64,000 bases of DNA, taken from positions 43,002,864-43,066,863 of the forward strand of contig NC_021677.1 in the NCBI RefSeq assembly GCF_000247815.1. Reading direction: 5' to 3'. The notes below the pieces were generated by a model that was not told where the DNA came from, made no database searches, and saw only the letters and a list, made by a program, of their open reading frames with translations. The position numbers and the translations under genes were made by a program. Source of the stretch: Ficedula albicollis (lineage: Eukaryota > Chordata > Aves > Passeriformes > Muscicapidae). This document shows, piece after piece, positions 14,093-26,248 of this stretch; the stretch's first letter is position 1, and each line of letters starts with the position of its first letter.

Positions 14093-14869
14093 AGCCAAAT
14101 GCAATTCAATTTGAATTTATTTTAATATATTTACTCAAGGTTAACAAGTCATTAAGCATCAAATTGCTGACTGTTAATGAGTCCCTGATAGTGAAAATGA
14201 GCTGCCTACAACTGTACAGTAAAATAACAACAATGGCATGGCAGAAGGCTATAATAAAAATCACGTAAATGCTATTGAATATTTGATGTGTGGATGCCAA
14301 ACTGGTTTTGAGAAGTACTTCCATTTATTTAGTTCAGTAGGTTCATTTACTGTACGGCTCTCTATGACTGGTTTTGCTTTCAGGAAAAGTGTTTGATCTG
14401 ATTCTGGCTTTTAGAAGAAAAGTTGGGGGGATGGATCCTGTATATATACTAATTGTTGGGCTAATTGCCTTGTTAATTAAGACTTTCTCCTGACCAGTGC
14501 CCAGTCTGATAAATTTAACAATTAGGAGGTTGGAGTAGCTAAAACAATTGTGTGGTTAAGTACGCAAAGACATGTACAGCTGGTAAGTTCTAAATTATTA
14601 AATAATGAATTAAATTTAAAGTAATAAATTTAATTTTGACTAAAACGCACCTACCAAAACAGAATTTAATGGCTTGCACTAGTGCTTGCTGCCCTATCAA
14701 CTTGCTCCTATGGGTGTATTGTACAAGTATTTTTACCTTTTTAATTATTCTTTTAGACCAACAGTATCTATGAACTCCAGGAAGGCTAGTGGGCCTCTAT
14801 ATGCTGTCCATTTCCCTCATGATGGCAATTCCACGTTGCAGATGGTTTGGATTGGCTTGGCTTTCTGAT
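14091..14869. other. Possible conserved non-coding block
   Basis: About 14100-14680 is dense in TAATTA, ATTAA and TTTAAT words with few low-complexity runs and no long open frame. This texture resembles the AT-rich cores of vertebrate conserved non-coding elements. That is inference from texture alone; no alignment was possible. The remaining bases up to the CpG-rich patch show nothing recognisable. Confidence 0.22.
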
Positions 14870-15310
14870 GCTGGCTGGCAGAGGGACAAGGCTGTCTCTG
14901 GGTGGTGACACCGGCCCGGGGTCAGACGTGTGGGCTGGCTGTGTCCACACCTGCTGCTGGAGGTGCGCACCATGGCACGACCCCTTCCTCAGCCCTCTCC
15001 TCCTCACACCTCTGCCGCGGCTGTCTTTCAACCTGCTTGCACTCTGGAGGCAGAGGGATGAACGGCGTGACCCCTTCCTCAGCCCTCTCCTCCTCACACC
15101 TCTGCCGCGGCTGTCTTTCAACCTGTTTGCACTCTGGAGGCAGAGGGATGAAAGACAAGTGACCCGAGGTTAGGCACGACAAGAGAGCTGACTCTGCCGC
15201 GGCTGTCTTTCAACCTGCTTGCACTCTGGAGGCAGAGGGATGAAAGACAAGTGACCCGAGGTTAGGCACGACAAGAGAGCTGAAAGAGAGCTGTGCCCGG
15301 CGCTGAAGCG
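14870..15310. promoter_or_regulatory. CpG-rich patch (CpG-island-like)
   Basis: About 20 CpG dinucleotides fall in about 440 bp, against a background in which CpG is rare. The patch is GC-rich and holds the mosaic repeat described separately. It could be a small CpG island, a fragment of a GC-rich retroelement LTR I do not recognise, or a locally amplified GC-rich sequence. Overlapping open frames exist on both strands, but they are produced by the repeat and have no recognisable domain. Confidence 0.4.
14979..15283. repeat. Mosaic tandem repeat, block order Y-X-Y-X-Z-X-Z
   Basis: A 53-bp core X (starts ctctgccgcggctgtctttc) occurs three times: 15010-15062, 15100-15152 and 15192-15244. Block Y (gaccccttcctcagccctct...) precedes the first two cores, at 14979-15009 and 15069-15099, a 90-bp period. 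Block Z (agacaagtgacccgaggtta...) follows the last two, at 15153-15191 and 15245-15283, a 92-bp period. The only difference seen among cores is a C/T in the second. A single ancestral Y-X-Z duplicated as Y-X and separately as X-Z explains the order. Confidence 0.93.
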
Positions 15311-16059
15311 TTAACAAAAGCCCAGCTTCTTTAGTGTTTTTCTTAGAAGAACAGTCTGTGATATAGTTGCCATCTCTCGTTCTCGTGCAAAAGCTGATTT
15401 TCTAAATCCTAACTATAACGTTTTGGCTCCTACTGTATGTCCAGCAGAGACCTTGTTGCCTAATGAACAAAAGGATAAACTTTGTACTCTGCCCAGAAAA
15501 CACTGGCAACAGCAGAAAAGAGACTGCTCAGCTGGCAAGCTGGTAGAATTTTTTCCTCCTTTAGAAGCAGCCTATAGGTTTCTAACTGTGGGTTCAATGG
15601 AAGATGGAGAGAATTGCTGTTTGATCTAGTTATTTTTTTGTGACAAGGAACTATTGTTTTGGGAATTTTATTTTATGTGTGGAAAAACTCAAATTTTTCA
15701 TTCTGCAACCTCTCTCTCATTTCGCTTCCTTCTTAAGAAGGCTCTCTTGGCTCTGATGGATTGTCAGCTGCTAATATAACGCTTCTTTGTATAGAAAGAA
15801 TTACTGGTCTAATGTAAAATGAGTTTCCTGGCACATCATCAGTATAAAAATCTTAAAGGAGGAAAAGCAAAAATGTGGCCTCATTTTTTTGGTTGTCTTC
15901 TTCGTATATTGATTGTTTTGCAGCATTAGCATCCTCCACAGAGGGGAAGGTCAATACCATTATAACTCCCACTGCTCTCACCCACTCTTTAAAATTGAAT
16001 TCAGTGTATTATTGAAATAAGAAGAGCATGTGCAAGCAATTATTTTTTTCACTTTTGAA
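15311..16059. other. Non-coding, no recognisable feature
   Basis: Unique DNA. An open frame of 68 codons at 15423-15629 has no recognisable domain. No repeat family seen. Confidence 0.6.
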
Positions 16060-16560
16060 GTTACATTGAACAATGGACACCTGGCATATCAGCCATCAAA
16101 CAGAAAATTAACTGTACTAATAGCAGTGCAGATTCAATGCTGATTTAATTCTGACTTCAGAAGTTAATCATCTCCAACACGATGGATGGTTATTTAATGA
16201 GAAGGATTCATGGGTTCTAGAAACCACAATACAAACTAACAAATCAAATCTGATGCCATCACCTCCTTACTGAATCACTATTTCGGCACCACAGAACAGC
16301 TGGACGGCTTCATTGCTCAATACAGCCAGGAAGTGGGGGATTGCAGCAGCAATCAAAATCTTCAAGCTGCAAGGCATGTGAATATGCAGTTCTGAACTAA
16401 ACTTGCACACAAATAATTAATGAAGTAATAGTCAAAGTAATAGCAGAAACCAAACCATATGAACCTTTCTCAGAAATAATTACTAACGGGTATTTTTTCC
16501 ATGTTCATAGATCATTATCAAATGCCAGTGGGTTTTTAGAAATGATAATAATGGAAAAGT
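16060..16560. other. Possible conserved non-coding element
   Basis: Dense, non-repetitive sequence mixing GC-containing words (about 16280-16380) with homeodomain-like AT cores such as ataattaatgaag (about 16412). It lacks homopolymers and small duplications, unlike its neighbours. Texture suggests a developmental enhancer-type element, but conservation has not been tested. Confidence 0.27.
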
Positions 16561-17168
16561 TTGAAGAGATGTTGGGATTTTGGTTTGAGTTATTGTTTTT
16601 TTTCTTTTTCATTTGTGGGTTTGGTTGGTTGTTTTTTTCCTGTGGATTAGTTCTTTTGTTTTGATGTTATATTCTTGATTAATATTTTAACTGAATTTTG
16701 TGCTAATGACAACCATGAAAAGGATAATGATGATTTCTGTTAACTTGATTAGCAATTATGTCTCAAATATGATGTAAGGAAAAGTCCCTGTATCTCTGTA
16801 CTTACTGTACCTGACTCAGTGGCTTCTTGGGGGTCTGTGAGGCAGTCAGTGTCAGTGAGTTGGGCATTTTACAGAGAAATTGTCAAAAGCAAGGGAAAGC
16901 AGTTGTTATTTCCTTCACTGCTATTGTAACATGGACGTGTCTGTCTCCTGAACTAAATTCCATGTGCTGATTTCATGCAGACCCCTTAACATGTGATAAT
17001 GGTGGCTTTCGGCCTCTTTTTATATAGATCAGATTGGAACGGGTAAGACAGTGACTAGAAGTTTCAATACTTTTCCTTCTATTCATCTAATACTTTGTTT
17101 AGTTCAGCAACTTAGCTCCAGTGTTGGTTTTTTTTTTGTTGTTTATTTTGGAGGGAGGATCTTGTATA
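16561..17168. other. Non-coding with GT-rich low complexity
   Basis: A T/G-rich stretch lies at about 16575-16665. The remainder is unique AT-rich DNA without a recognisable element. Confidence 0.6.
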
Positions 17169-17191
17169 CATAAATGTGCTTCACATTTATG
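17169..17191. repeat. Small perfect inverted repeat (hairpin), 10-bp arms
   Basis: Arm cataaatgtg at 17169-17178 and its exact reverse complement cacatttatg at 17182-17191 are separated by a 3-nt loop (ctt). Too short for a typical miRNA precursor; may be fortuitous. Confidence 0.8.
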
Positions 17192-18366
17192 GGAAGGTAC
17201 TACATGGTTTACCTTCATTGTTCTGTATTCTCTAGTTAAGTGAAGCGAGGATGTCAGTGGCATTTTCACTCATGTAGCCAAATGAGCATTACATTGTTGT
17301 GTTATTTTTCAGTAGCTGGAGAATGTTCATTAGAAAAGACCATCGGAGCAGTGATAAATTACTTACATTACTTTTTCTGTGCATACAAGCTATTCCTGTT
17401 GGAGATTCAGTCTTCATTCCTTCCTATTCAGAGGAACAAAGTGGTCAATTTTTTGTGGTTAAAATTCCACTGAAGTGTAAGTTATTTTTCTGCTACTGCA
17501 GAATGCTGAGCTGATGGTGGGAAATACTGATGTAGATGCCATAGTTGTGTATCCATTGTCTCTCATATCAGTAAATGCTGCTTGATCCTGTCCTGCCTCT
17601 GTTATTTTTTGAAAACTTTTCTCATCCTGACAAAGATAACTTGAATTTTTTTGTACATTCTTTCACTTCTAGTATAGTCAGTGTTTTCTCATATCAGTTA
17701 GCTGCAACCTTTTGTACTAGTGATTCCTGACTTAGAGTTGTGGCAAAATGTTGGGAACAGCAAGTAACTGCACTCAAGTAACAATTATTGTACAACTGTG
17801 ATGATCTTAAAGGCAGCCTCATTAAATATATATATATATTTGCAGCTTGGGAGATGAAGGTTTGGTCTGAGGAAAGAAGATATCTGAGAAATTGAGCAGC
17901 AAGGTTAAAAACTCCATTTTCATGTTCTGCCAAAGCTGATAGAGATATAAAGACTACAGGTTCATAAGTAAATAAATACTCTTTGGTTTTTCAGGCTCTG
18001 AGGTGTATCAAGGGTGGGAGTAGTTCTAGGTGAAATGACACCACCACTTTAAAGACTTGTTTTCAGCCTTCAATAATTTCACCACTATCTCTTTTTTTGT
18101 AAAGTATACAGGAGAAGTGGTAGGTGGATTTAATATTTCTGATGCACAGTAAGAAACACAGAGGAAGGAAGGGGAGAGAGGAAGGTGTCCAGTTGTAAGG
18201 GAGTAGTAACAGCTAAAGTAAAAATTTTCATACACCAGTGCCCTGTGAAGGCCTAGAATAGGGTAGAAGGTTGAAAAAAAGCCAGCCAAATCAATCAGTA
18301 AAGACAGATGCATCTAATGTTGCTATGGACAAGGATTATATATGCAGGTAAAATAATTTCCTTTAC
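17192..18366. other. Non-coding, no recognisable feature
   Basis: Unique AT-rich DNA containing a short (TA)n at about 17825-17840. Small overlapping open frames at 17240-17514 resemble no known protein. Confidence 0.6.
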
Positions 18367-18395
18367 AATACAGTAGTCCTTCTGACTACTGTATT
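18367..18395. repeat. Perfect inverted repeat (hairpin), 12-bp arms
   Basis: Arm aatacagtagtc at 18367-18378 and its exact reverse complement gactactgtatt at 18384-18395 flank a 5-nt loop (cttct). There is no T-run terminator context of the bacterial kind and the host is a vertebrate. The stem is too short on its own for a canonical pri-miRNA. Confidence 0.85.
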
Positions 18396-21300
18396 ATCTC
18401 TTACAAAAACTGAGTAAGATCACTCTCTTCTAAGCTGGTCTTTTTGCATGAGTTAAAACTATAGAAGTTGTATCTGTCTGGGCTAACAACACAATAACCT
18501 TGCCTTGTGCAAGCATCTCCTGTCTTCATGGTGCATGTCTAGAACCTGCCAGTGAGGATGTATTCACCCTCACTAAGAGATATCCTTGGGTGGCAGTGAT
18601 TATTTAATAGGTAAATCTTTCTTGATTGTTGAAATATGTGAGGTGTTTTGCTGTAGCACATCACTCAGACTGTGTGTCAGTCCCCTCAGACAGACACAGA
18701 GCTTAAGCTCCCAACACACTCCCAGCTTGTTCTTCCCTGTCACACATGATGTTTCAGCATCTCAGCTAAAAACTGTTGTCATTGCTCTTCCAAAGGCTGT
18801 CACCTCAATACCACCCAGCAGGGGCACAATTTAGATCCAACTGAAGTCAGTAGGAAATATCCAGCTGGCTTCCTGAACGCCGTGCGTTACCTCAGCAAGC
18901 TGAGGACAGGAAAATATAGAACAGACATCAGTGACATGTTTGTGCTCAAGCAGCGTTTGAGATTCAGCATCCTGGGTACATGCATGGAAGCAGCTGTGGC
19001 CTGGAGGGTGCTTCAGGGAGCAGCTGGCTTGACTGCCTGCTTTCCCATTGCTCTGAGAGCAGCCATCCCCTTCTGAGCAGCAGTGCCCACCCTGCCCTGT
19101 CCTGTTGGGGCTGGTCTCGGTGTGTTTGTGTCCTCAGCCGTGCACTGCAGCAGCCTTGTTGTGTGCAGGTGGGCTGTGACGGGGGGGAAGGGCACCATGT
19201 GTGCAGCATTTCCATTGCTGCCAGGCGCGAAAGAGAAGGAAAGGATGCCAGCTATTACATCAAACCTTGGAACAAGAGGTATGCAGGAGAAACACGCTCT
19301 GGAGTTCTTGCTGGCAGATCACGCCAACTGATGGAAGAATTGCCTAATTTGGGTAATAAAAATGTTCTGAACTATAGCTGAAACTTTCTAATAGTTGGAT
19401 GCTCTAGAAGTAGTTAAATGTTTGAGCAAGCCTTGGAAAATCTCCAAGACTCACTCAAGAGAGAAATTAGCAAATATCTTTTTGTTACCTGTAGAGAAAT
19501 AGTCTTGCTGAAATGCAGAGACATATTCTCTCCCTCATCACCACCTACTTGAACCAAGGTGATTGTCATTAGGGAATGAAAACAGGAGTATGGGGGAAAA
19601 AGAGAGTAATGAATGAAGACTAAATGAAGGGGGAGGAGGAGAAGTGGTTTGAAAATTACCCAAGGTATTTCTAAGCAGTGAATCCTACATCTGCAAACGT
19701 TAGTCAGATCTCTGTCCTAGTCATTCTGCAAATCTGCTTTTAAAGGGAGAGGCGATTAGTGGTAGGTTTATATGCTACCAGAATGCAATGGGAACCCAAC
19801 AGGCACCTTAACACAGAAAAGTTTTTGACATTCATCTGTCCTCTAGATCAGCTTAGAAATAAGACAGGTATTCTTCAAGAGCTGGAGTTTTCACTTAAAA
19901 GTCTCATTTTTAATGTTTATTTCAGCAACCTAGTGTAGTACATTAGTTCTGCTCCTTTTTATCATGAGGAATCCACTGAGATTAAGTGGGCTGAGGTTCA
20001 AGGAGCGTGGACAAGCATTCCTGAACTGACACATCTCTGCCACTGTTTTGCAATATGTTCTTCTGGGTATCTGTTTCAGCTATCTGCTCTCTGGCTTAAG
20101 TTTTCCATTTGTAAATGTGAACAGCTCTTGAGAGATGTGATATGAGATGTAAAGTTATTGGAAGCTTTAAGATGTAAAGCTGTGAAAAAACAATGAGCTG
20201 GGGAAATTGTGTGACTTGGTCTTTTAGAATAATGGTCTGCCTATATCTGCTCATTTCTAACTTCTGACATTCTGTTCTGACCCAGAAGTGCAGGGCTAGT
20301 CCCTCACTACAGCAGCCTTCTTGTCAATGGCAGCAGTAAATTAAAAATATGGATCTATATTGCGGCATTAGTTCTTTTTGATGTTTATGAACTTCCTTGC
20401 TCTCCATGAGGCAGTCATGCTGAAGACTAATTAAATGTGGGTGTGTATATTTGATCCCTCCCATTTTTTCTTGTCAGACTGTCTACAAAAAAATCACAGG
20501 TTATACCAGCTTGTCAAGTAGGAGGCCAAAAGGCAGAAAGAGACATCAGCAGATTATGTATGAGTCTGTGGCAGTCAGGGAGAAGGGAAAGGTTGAGCAG
20601 GAGATGTTACAATGCTTTGGTGCTACTTGGTTGAATTACTGCAATGCAACCTTTCTAAGAAGAGGTGACAGAGAATTGTAACTATTTGATCTATAAGTGA
20701 AAAGTGGCCTGGTAATTAAACACAGGATTTAGAATTATAAGATCTGTTTATAGTTTTGAATATATCGCCTGGAAAGGTATTTTTTTTTCTTATTCTTTTA
20801 CTGTACTGAAGTTTTCTTTCTGCAAAATAGACCTGCTACCTCCTTCAAATCCAATTAAGAGGCTCATGTCATGAGTATTCATAGAGTGCTTTGAGATGTT
20901 TAGCAAAAGATGATCTGTAAATACAAGGCATTGCTACACTTCTATTAAACTTTTGTCAGTAAACGTTATTTAGTCACTAAACCACAAAAATATACACAGA
21001 CATCCCTGAAAGAGCTTATTCCTGAAACAAAAATATTGAAATCAACAGTTGCATTCTTTTGTTCCTAGTACATAAGAACATGAAAGCTCTGAGAATTTGA
21101 GTCATCAGCTGGATGAAGGCCAATAATTTAAAACTTTTGTGGGTATTACAAAGCCCACCTAACGAAGTATTAAACAGAAAAAGAAAATTACTAGAGTAAA
21201 TGATATTTGAGAAAGTCACCTCTGAGGTTTCAGTGACCCCCATTATTATTATTACTATTATCCATTCAAGTCCAGGTAGCAATTCCATAGCACAGTAACA

Positions 21301-23158
21301 GTCCCAACTCCTAGACTTTTGAAGTCAGTATCAACTTACCTACTGTGGGAATGACACAAAGCCCTAGCTAAGGATGAAAAGTCTGTGGTGTTTAATGTGT
21401 TCCTGGTTCCCAGTTCCCTTTTCTAGCTTTTGTTATATTGTTAGTCACACTGAACTCCTTCAGGGTCTGGCTGTATGTAGTGCATGCAGGAGACCTAAAC
21501 AGGCTGAGGCCAGCAACTGAATGTATGCAGTATGTTCAGAAAATTGTCACCACAAATGTTACCGTTTTATGGACAGTTTTCCTAGCTAGTTATTTACGTT
21601 AGCCAAGGTCTGAGATGACCATGAGAAAAGGTAACTTCACTTAGAATCTAGAGATCGGCTAGAAACTGGCATTCCCAAGGGAGGGATAACTGTTTGTTCT
21701 TTTCTTGCACCTTCCTCAGAACAGAGTGGCCTTCAAGTGATGAAATAGGAACTGTGACTGTAATTACTGCAATGAATCAATACAGCTGTCCCACCAGGGC
21801 TAAATTTTCTAACTAATGCTTGTGTGCACCTTTCCTGGGAGCAAGATAAATATTTTTATAGTAACATGCATCCAACACTGTCTGTCAATAGAAATACTAC
21901 AAGAAGTTACTTTTATTTTTTGTTGGATAAAGAAATCTTCCAGGAAAAGCCCGAATGTTTTCCTTTTTTTTGGGTTTTTTTTTTTTTTTTTTTTGGCAAC
22001 AGGTATAAACAGATCTTTAAAAACACTTAATATCTGTTTGTGCCCTCTCATGCTTTGTTATCTCTTGGCTATATGTATGGTATTTACAAAATCACAAGTT
22101 AGCTGACCTACAGCAAATTTTAATGGCATTCTTATATGCTTTGTAAATTGAGGCACATAATCTGATAGGACTCTTTGGTTTTTGTCTCTAAATGAGTCCT
22201 TTTTGAACATTTCAAACTTTCAGCTTTCAAAGTTGCTCATATTTATTTCAGGTGGAGGAAATGCAATGAAGCTGTTTGGAGTAAATATTTTGCTCCAACA
22301 CAAGCTACAGTGAGTAAGTGTGTATACAACATCCAGTTGTAGAAGGACTGCTACTCGCTTATTTATGAGTGTAAACTGAAAGACCAAGTAAAGCAGAGAT
22401 GTTTAGAAAGTTTTAAAGGGCAGGGTGACTATAGGTAGTCTTTCACAGACGTGTTTCTCTGCCTGAGTATCTTGCCTCCACAAGGAACCTCAGTCCTTCC
22501 TTTTGTCATCATTATGTCCAAAACTGCCATAGACATCTCGAGCAAATGTTAATCAAATTGTTTATTTTGTCATTTTCTAGTTTCTCTAGAAAGTACTCAT
22601 AGATTTTTTTTCCTTTCTCTTGTAAAAAAAATTCATAATTTAGAGGGGGTTTAATGCTACTCATCTTTTGCTTGCCTTTTAAAATACTTAAGTGAAGTTC
22701 CACTTCTTGTACTACACGTGCTATTTCAAAACCTTTCACTATTAAGAATCTTTGTGATTTACAGGGTGAACACTTTGAATCTACTATTGCATCTAGGCAT
22801 TGCTACTTGAAAGGCTTTGAGTTTATGTTCTTTGTGAATATTATCATCAGCTTTGGTTGTTCTGTTGTTCCTGCTGGCACTTTTGCTATTCAGATATTGT
22901 TTATTTATTCATGCAGTGTCCAGGTCAAGGCTTTTTGTTTGGTGTGACTTAATTTAGGATGTTGTATAAAGGGTGTATAATTTGAAACTAGAGGCTGCAA
23001 ATATCTTAACTATGCTTGCTTTTTTTTTTTTTTTAGCTCTCTCAACTCAATTTTGTACTACATTCTCATGCATTTTGTAATGTCCAAAATCCCTTTCCTG
23101 AGAACTTTGCTGGAATAACTACTAGAATATGTTTTTTCAGTCTCGAAATATGCTGACA
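18396..23158. other. Non-coding, one GC-rich patch
   Basis: Mostly unique AT-rich DNA. About 18960-19230 is GC-rich with scattered CpG and overlapping open frames on both strands, none with a recognisable domain; it may be an unrecognised repeat. T-rich low complexity lies at about 21961-21994 and 23021-23036. An (ATT)n run sits at about 21243-21255. Confidence 0.55.
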
Positions 23159-23248
23159 TATATGAATAAGCCTATGGTATTTCAGATATAGCTGGTCAAA
23201 CTGTATATGAATAAGTCTATGGTATTTCAGATATAGCTGGTCAAACTG
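23159..23248. repeat. Two-copy tandem duplication, 45-bp unit
   Basis: Copies at 23159-23203 and 23204-23248 each start tatatgaataag and end tagctggtcaaactg. I see one C/T difference. A small minus-strand open frame contains the same peptide twice because of this duplication; it is not a gene. Confidence 0.93.
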
Positions 23249-24762
23249 GCGAAACACTGTTTTATTTCATCAAATAATCCCACAACACTTTCACCTGCAA
23301 CCATTTTTTGTTTCTTTCCTGCCTTATTACAGGAATTGCACACAAAATTAGTTATCAGTCTTACCACATATTGTAGTGCTGATGGTCAATATTGAATTAT
23401 GAGGGATGTTAACGCAATTTTCAACAGTCTAATCGCTTCTCTTATCTCCAGTGAGATATTACATTAAATAGCAACAGTGACCAGGTTGCATAGAATTTCC
23501 ATGATACGTGGGTGGGATTTCATTATCCAAGTTTCTAGCGTTGCATCCTGTGGCTCTACCTGCGTCTGTGTGTTGAGTCTGAATCATTTTTTCCAGGGCA
23601 AAGACCTAAAAAGGATCATGTCATGCATGATGGGTGTGTTTGTCAGTAAGGCCCTAGAGCTGTAAATGAAGTGTGAAGTGTCCCATCCCTGCCATTATGT
23701 AAGGGCAAAAAGAGGCGATAATTGGTTGGGAACGGGGTGTGAGATAAATTGGCAGATACTGGCGATGGCCAAACAAAAGGAGGAATCTTAGATCTTCTCC
23801 TTGGCCTTTTTGGCGTTACTGTCACAAATAATTCTAACAGCTTCTCTGCAGAGCTAACCAACACTGAAACTGGCCAGTATTTTTATATTTTTGCATTGGC
23901 AACCACTGTGGCACTGCCCTGATTACTTTGATTCCAGTGTATAATTTTCTTTCCTCCCGATAAAATATTGCACATAACATACCATTTTATTGTGCTATGA
24001 GAGAATTATTGTTTCAAACAGTAAAAATGAACAGAGATCCTTACTATTTAAGCCTAAGAAAAGATGTTCTTATCCATAGGCACAAAAAAACATATTTGCA
24101 GTAAGCAAAATTTATCCATTCCTGAAAATACTGTTTCACTTCTGTCTAAGGCTGGATTCCTGCCATAAATCTGCTGTAGTGTTGTGATGTTTTGGTGGGA
24201 TGCAGCAATTAGTCAAAAATAATAAGCCTATTTGATATGATAAAATTGTTTCTAGTTACAATGTGTTACAATGGGTTATGGAATCCTTTAAACTCAAAAG
24301 AAATAATGAAATAGAGTAGTTGAAACTGGATGGAAAGGACTGTGGAAGACCTGAGTCAAACCAAGTCAGATCAGAACTGTCCCCAACACTGAAACAGGTC
24401 CACTCTGATTTATCTAGCCAACTCATAGAAACCTCTAGGTGACATTTGCTTATGAGAACATTGGGCCCATTATTGTGCTGTGAAACAGCTGCTCCTCAAT
24501 GGTTCCCATCCGTCACACTGCAAGCTGGATAAATTAGGATGGGATTAGAAGCCGTGTTTCCTGTTTCAAGAAGCTTATATTGATTATATACTGAGCAGTG
24601 TATGCTGAGAGTGGATGTACACTGCTGTAAATGCAGTACACTTCTGAATGTTTTTAACTTTGGATATTAGTACCAACTCTTATTTTCATAAATGTACAAA
24701 CTTGCTGCTATGAAATTGAATTTGCGTGTTACTTTAATGTGTGGAAAGACCCAATCTGCCCG
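23249..24762. other. Non-coding, no recognisable feature
   Basis: Unique AT-rich DNA, no element or gene recognised. Confidence 0.6.
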
Positions 24763-24855
24763 CAATAAAGATCATACTAGGAATGTGCAGTCACCACCAT
24801 GTTACCATAGACAATAAAGATCTAGGAATGTGCAGTCACCACCATGTTACCATAG
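24763..24855. repeat. Two-copy tandem duplication, about 49/44-bp unit
   Basis: caataaagat begins both copies (24763 and 24812). The first carries about five extra bases before the shared ctaggaatgtgcagtcacca portion. Otherwise the copies look identical through ccatgttaccatag. Confidence 0.92.
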
Positions 24856-26248
24856 TTATGTAGTGTACCTCACAATTTCTCTGATGTTTTCACTCCAATG
24901 ATGCCTCTGATCTAAAGGAGACTGTGCCTAGATTTTAAGCTGTGCACTGCATGAGATAGGACTGTTCTCACTACAGCCAGTGGAAGGGATTGAGCCATGT
25001 ACATAAATAATTGGGATATACTTATTATTTCAGCCCAGTTTTTGTAAACTGGGAGTTGATAAAATTTTATTTAAAAATGCAAAAGGAAGAAGGGAGTGGG
25101 TAAACCAAACAAAAACCAAGTATCACACAGTAAAGGACAGCTTGATGTCGGCCTCTTTGGGAAGAGATCCTGTATCTCAGGGGCAGGAGTTAGATTGCAT
25201 GGAATGTTCTGGTCCCTGCATTTTCAAAAAGCATCTGTTAGAATACTCAGGAGTTGTCAGCACTTGACTAGGAAATATAGTTCCCATCTATTTTCATGCT
25301 GTCCTAAAGAGAATTCAAAAGTCTACTTTAAAGAAAAAACTATCAACTACGACTACTATCTAGCTGCCTTGATCCATTTTTTTCTCGTGGATTAAGTAAT
25401 TTATATAGTTTATCACTTGTTCAAAATACTATTGAAAGGCACATATTCCTGGCGAGGAAGTGAGCAATAGACAAGTTTTTGCCAATGAATCAGCTGTCTT
25501 TGCAGCCTGAAGCCTTTTAAAATGTAATGTAGATATGGCAAAGATAGGAAAAATGCAGAGCCCACTGAAACTGTGACAAAATAAAAGAAGAGTTGCAAAG
25601 AAGGAGAGAGATGTCTATGACACAACCACGATGACCTCAGGTTGTAAAGGAAAATTGAGCAAAAAAAAGACCAGTAATTATTGATATAAGAGTTTTAGAC
25701 ACTTCTCTATGCTGTTAAAAGTTTAAAGAGAAGTAGTTTTACAGCTGATTCTTTACCAATTATTTGGCTCCCATTTTGTCATTTGTCTCTAGGATTAGCA
25801 TCTTGTGAATCAGGATTGGAGATCTATGGTGAATGAAATTAGAAATAAAAAGAATATTTACCCTTTTTGTAAAACAAAATACACAGACTGAATAATTTAA
25901 TTTCGTAGTCCTTTCACTTCTGCTGGTATGGGGACAATACCAAAACAATAAAATTATTTCCATTATTGTAGTCATTTATCTGTCTTCCATTAATCTCAAC
26001 AGGAAGGTAACTCAATCTTTCTTCAGTATTGAAGCTTTGGTTTACACTTGCTTGCAGCTAGTCTCCAAGCTGTTAAGAAAGTACTTTTACTAGAGTCACA
26101 TTAACTTTGAGGAAGTCTGATTCTTTATGTGAAGTAGTGACAAGTTGAGTAGCCTGTCAGAACTGCAGAATTAAAGAAACTGTAGAATGGGCAAAGCAAA
26201 TATTGAAATTAAGCTATTTTCCTCCAAGTTTCTATGCTAGTTGGAATG
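24856..26248. other. Non-coding, no recognisable feature
   Basis: Unique AT-rich DNA; small open frames without recognisable domains. Confidence 0.6.

Noticed and set aside
14786..15182. Overlapping frames of 86-111 codons on both strands with repeated peptides
   Set aside because: Repeats come from the 90/92-bp mosaic array; units are not multiples that preserve a meaningful domain and frames exist on both strands.
18960..19230. GC-rich patch as an exon
   Set aside because: Open in several frames on both strands at once, no recognisable protein similarity and no convincing splice-site pair.
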